From positions 1 to 16,367 of the forward strand of contig JBDLTT010000027.1 of the NCBI GenBank assembly GCA_039805725.1: 16,367 bases of DNA. The letters run 5' to 3'. Source of the stretch: Fluviibacter sp039805725 (lineage in GTDB: Bacteria; Pseudomonadota; Gammaproteobacteria; Burkholderiales; Rhodocyclaceae). Both the position numbers and the translations under genes were made by a program. Of the stretch, positions 15,836-16,367 are shown piece by piece. The stretch's first letter is position 1. The number at the start of each line of letters is the position of its first letter. The notes beneath the pieces were generated by a model. That model did no database searches. It saw only the letters and a list, made by a program, of their open reading frames with translations, and was not told where the DNA came from.

Positions 15836-15881
15836 CCAAATATCAGCGACAACCTTTGTTTTATATACGTTTTTTAGTGAT

Positions 15882-15901
15882 GTAGTTTAGTTTGTAGTTT
15901 A
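15882..15901. repeat. Short direct repeat near the element end
   Basis: GTAGTTTA occurs at 15882-15889 and again at 15894-15901, a 12-bp period, 47-66 bp inside the element from the junction. Such spacing near an att core could be arm-type integrase or excisionase binding sites, but two copies in an AT-rich tract may also be chance. Confidence 0.35.
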
Positions 15902-15998
15902 CTTAGGGTGGACAGCAAACCAAACAAAACACGCACTTCAAACCCCAAACAGCGTGTGCATTTTACCCCCATCAGCCTCTACGTCGCAGCGTCGCTTT

Positions 15999-16367
15999 TT
16001 ATGACGGTTGCTGCTGCTTTGTAAGCATTTGATATGCAATGAGCACGGTCAGCAATACCAGCATCGAGCCTAAGATATCGCCGCTTGCCATTGCCGCCCA
16101 ATAAACAATCGCTTGTTCGGTAGCGTCATTTACGTATTCTTCTGCTGCGCCTTTGGCTTGAAATAAGAGTTGGTGCAACGTTGAAGACACCAACCCTTGC
16201 GAGATGACGATATAAACAACATCGCGCATCGACAGCCCTTCCAATGATGGAGGAATGCCTTTCCAGTACTTAACTGCTTTCATTTCGATATAGGCAGAAA
16301 ATGCCGAAGCAGCCCCCACTGCCGTAGCCCAAAGTACTTCAGAAGGCGTTGGCTGCAATGAGGGAAA
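15999..16367 (-). CDS. Multi-pass membrane protein, MASE1-like C-terminal part (5' end outside window)
   Basis: The frame is open from the window edge to a TAA at 15999-16001, giving 122 residues. An in-frame TTG at 16358 is possible, but the frame continues without a stop, so the gene most likely begins outside. There are at least three hydrophobic segments: near the N-terminal edge (EVLWATAVGAASAFSAYIE), in the middle (DVVYIVISQGLVSS), and a long one near the end. The middle L..MRDVVYIV and the later YWAAMASGDILGSMLVLLTVL resemble the lower half of the MASE1 sensor domain (L-rDvl..., W-x-x-GD-x-x-G-x-L). MASE1 normally precedes a histidine kinase or GGDEF domain, but here the protein ends about 10 residues after the last membrane segment. 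It belongs to the element and reads toward the tRNA fragment. Similarity is by eye only, and the function is unknown. Confidence 0.6.
   Translation of the reverse strand, partial: FPSLQPTPSEVLWATAVGAASAFSAYIEMKAVKYWKGIPPSLEGLSMRDVVYIVISQGLVSSTLHQLLFQAKGAAEEYVNDATEQAIVYWAAMASGDILGSMLVLLTVLIAYQMLTKQQQPS

Larger units (their letters stand above)
15836..16367. mobile_element. End of an integrated element (rest outside window)
   Basis: From the tRNA-Pro fragment to the window edge the composition becomes visibly AT-richer than the rest of the window. Bases 15836-15998 hold no gene. They contain a T-rich stretch, the GTAGTTTA direct repeat and a weak inverted pair (ACACGC 15929-15934, GCGTGT 15952-15957). 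Beyond that is one membrane-protein gene on the minus strand. No integrase is visible, so it must lie at the far end, next to the reconstituted tRNA, if the element follows the usual pattern. The type of element (genomic island, ICE or prophage) cannot be told. Confidence 0.75.

Noticed and set aside
15756..15839. N-terminal extension of the acyltransferase to the ATG at 15839
   Set aside because: Its first 18 codons are the tRNA-Pro fragment read as protein, a known annotation artefact; the GTG at 15755 has a proper ribosome site.

Overview
This window looks like a chromosomal segment of a GC-rich Gram-negative proteobacterium that runs into the end of an integrated mobile element at its right edge. 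A betaproteobacterium is my best guess. It rests on the gene families present together: a GTP-type PEP carboxykinase, a MaeB-type malic enzyme, an OprB porin, a membrane-anchored TAXI protein, and the AmpD, PBP7 and LdtD/MepK murein enzymes. No 16S rRNA or other marker is present, so this placement is inference.

Layout. At 1-231 is the end of an LrgB-family membrane protein. At 242-973 (minus) is a half-length, catalytically degenerate aldehyde-dehydrogenase-like gene. An IclR regulator (1101-1901) is divergent from it, and a perfect 8-bp inverted repeat lies between the two. At 1912-5520 (minus) maeB is followed by a hairpin terminator and then pbpG. GTP-dependent pckG (5687-7540, plus) is divergent from maeB and ends in a strong hairpin. 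An OprB porin (7616-9028) follows. On the minus strand a membrane-anchored TAXI-type binding protein overlaps ampD by 11 nt (9033-11028). A metabolite:H+ symporter of the major facilitator superfamily follows on the plus strand (11088-12422). The minus-strand run acyltransferase-3, L,D-transpeptidase, MepK-type endopeptidase (15755 down to 12431) is tightly packed and looks like an operon.

How the genes fit together. Two themes stand out. One is central carbon flux at the PEP/pyruvate/malate node, with maeB and pckG divergent and uptake functions nearby (OprB, the symporter, TAXI). The other is murein metabolism: pbpG, ampD, the L,D-transpeptidase and mepK, plus the LrgB-type protein. The transpeptidase and MepK form a make-and-break pair for 3-3 cross-links.

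The right edge is accessory DNA. A 49-nt 3' fragment of tRNA-Pro(CGG) at 15787-15835 has no matching 5' half. The sequence beyond it is visibly AT-richer, carries a short direct repeat, and contains the C-terminal part of a membrane protein resembling the MASE1 sensor fold. This is the signature of one end of an element inserted into a tRNA gene. Its integrase and cargo lie outside the window. I found no complete novel system inside the window. The items most worth a second look are the element junction, the orphan MASE1-like protein and the degenerate half-dehydrogenase.
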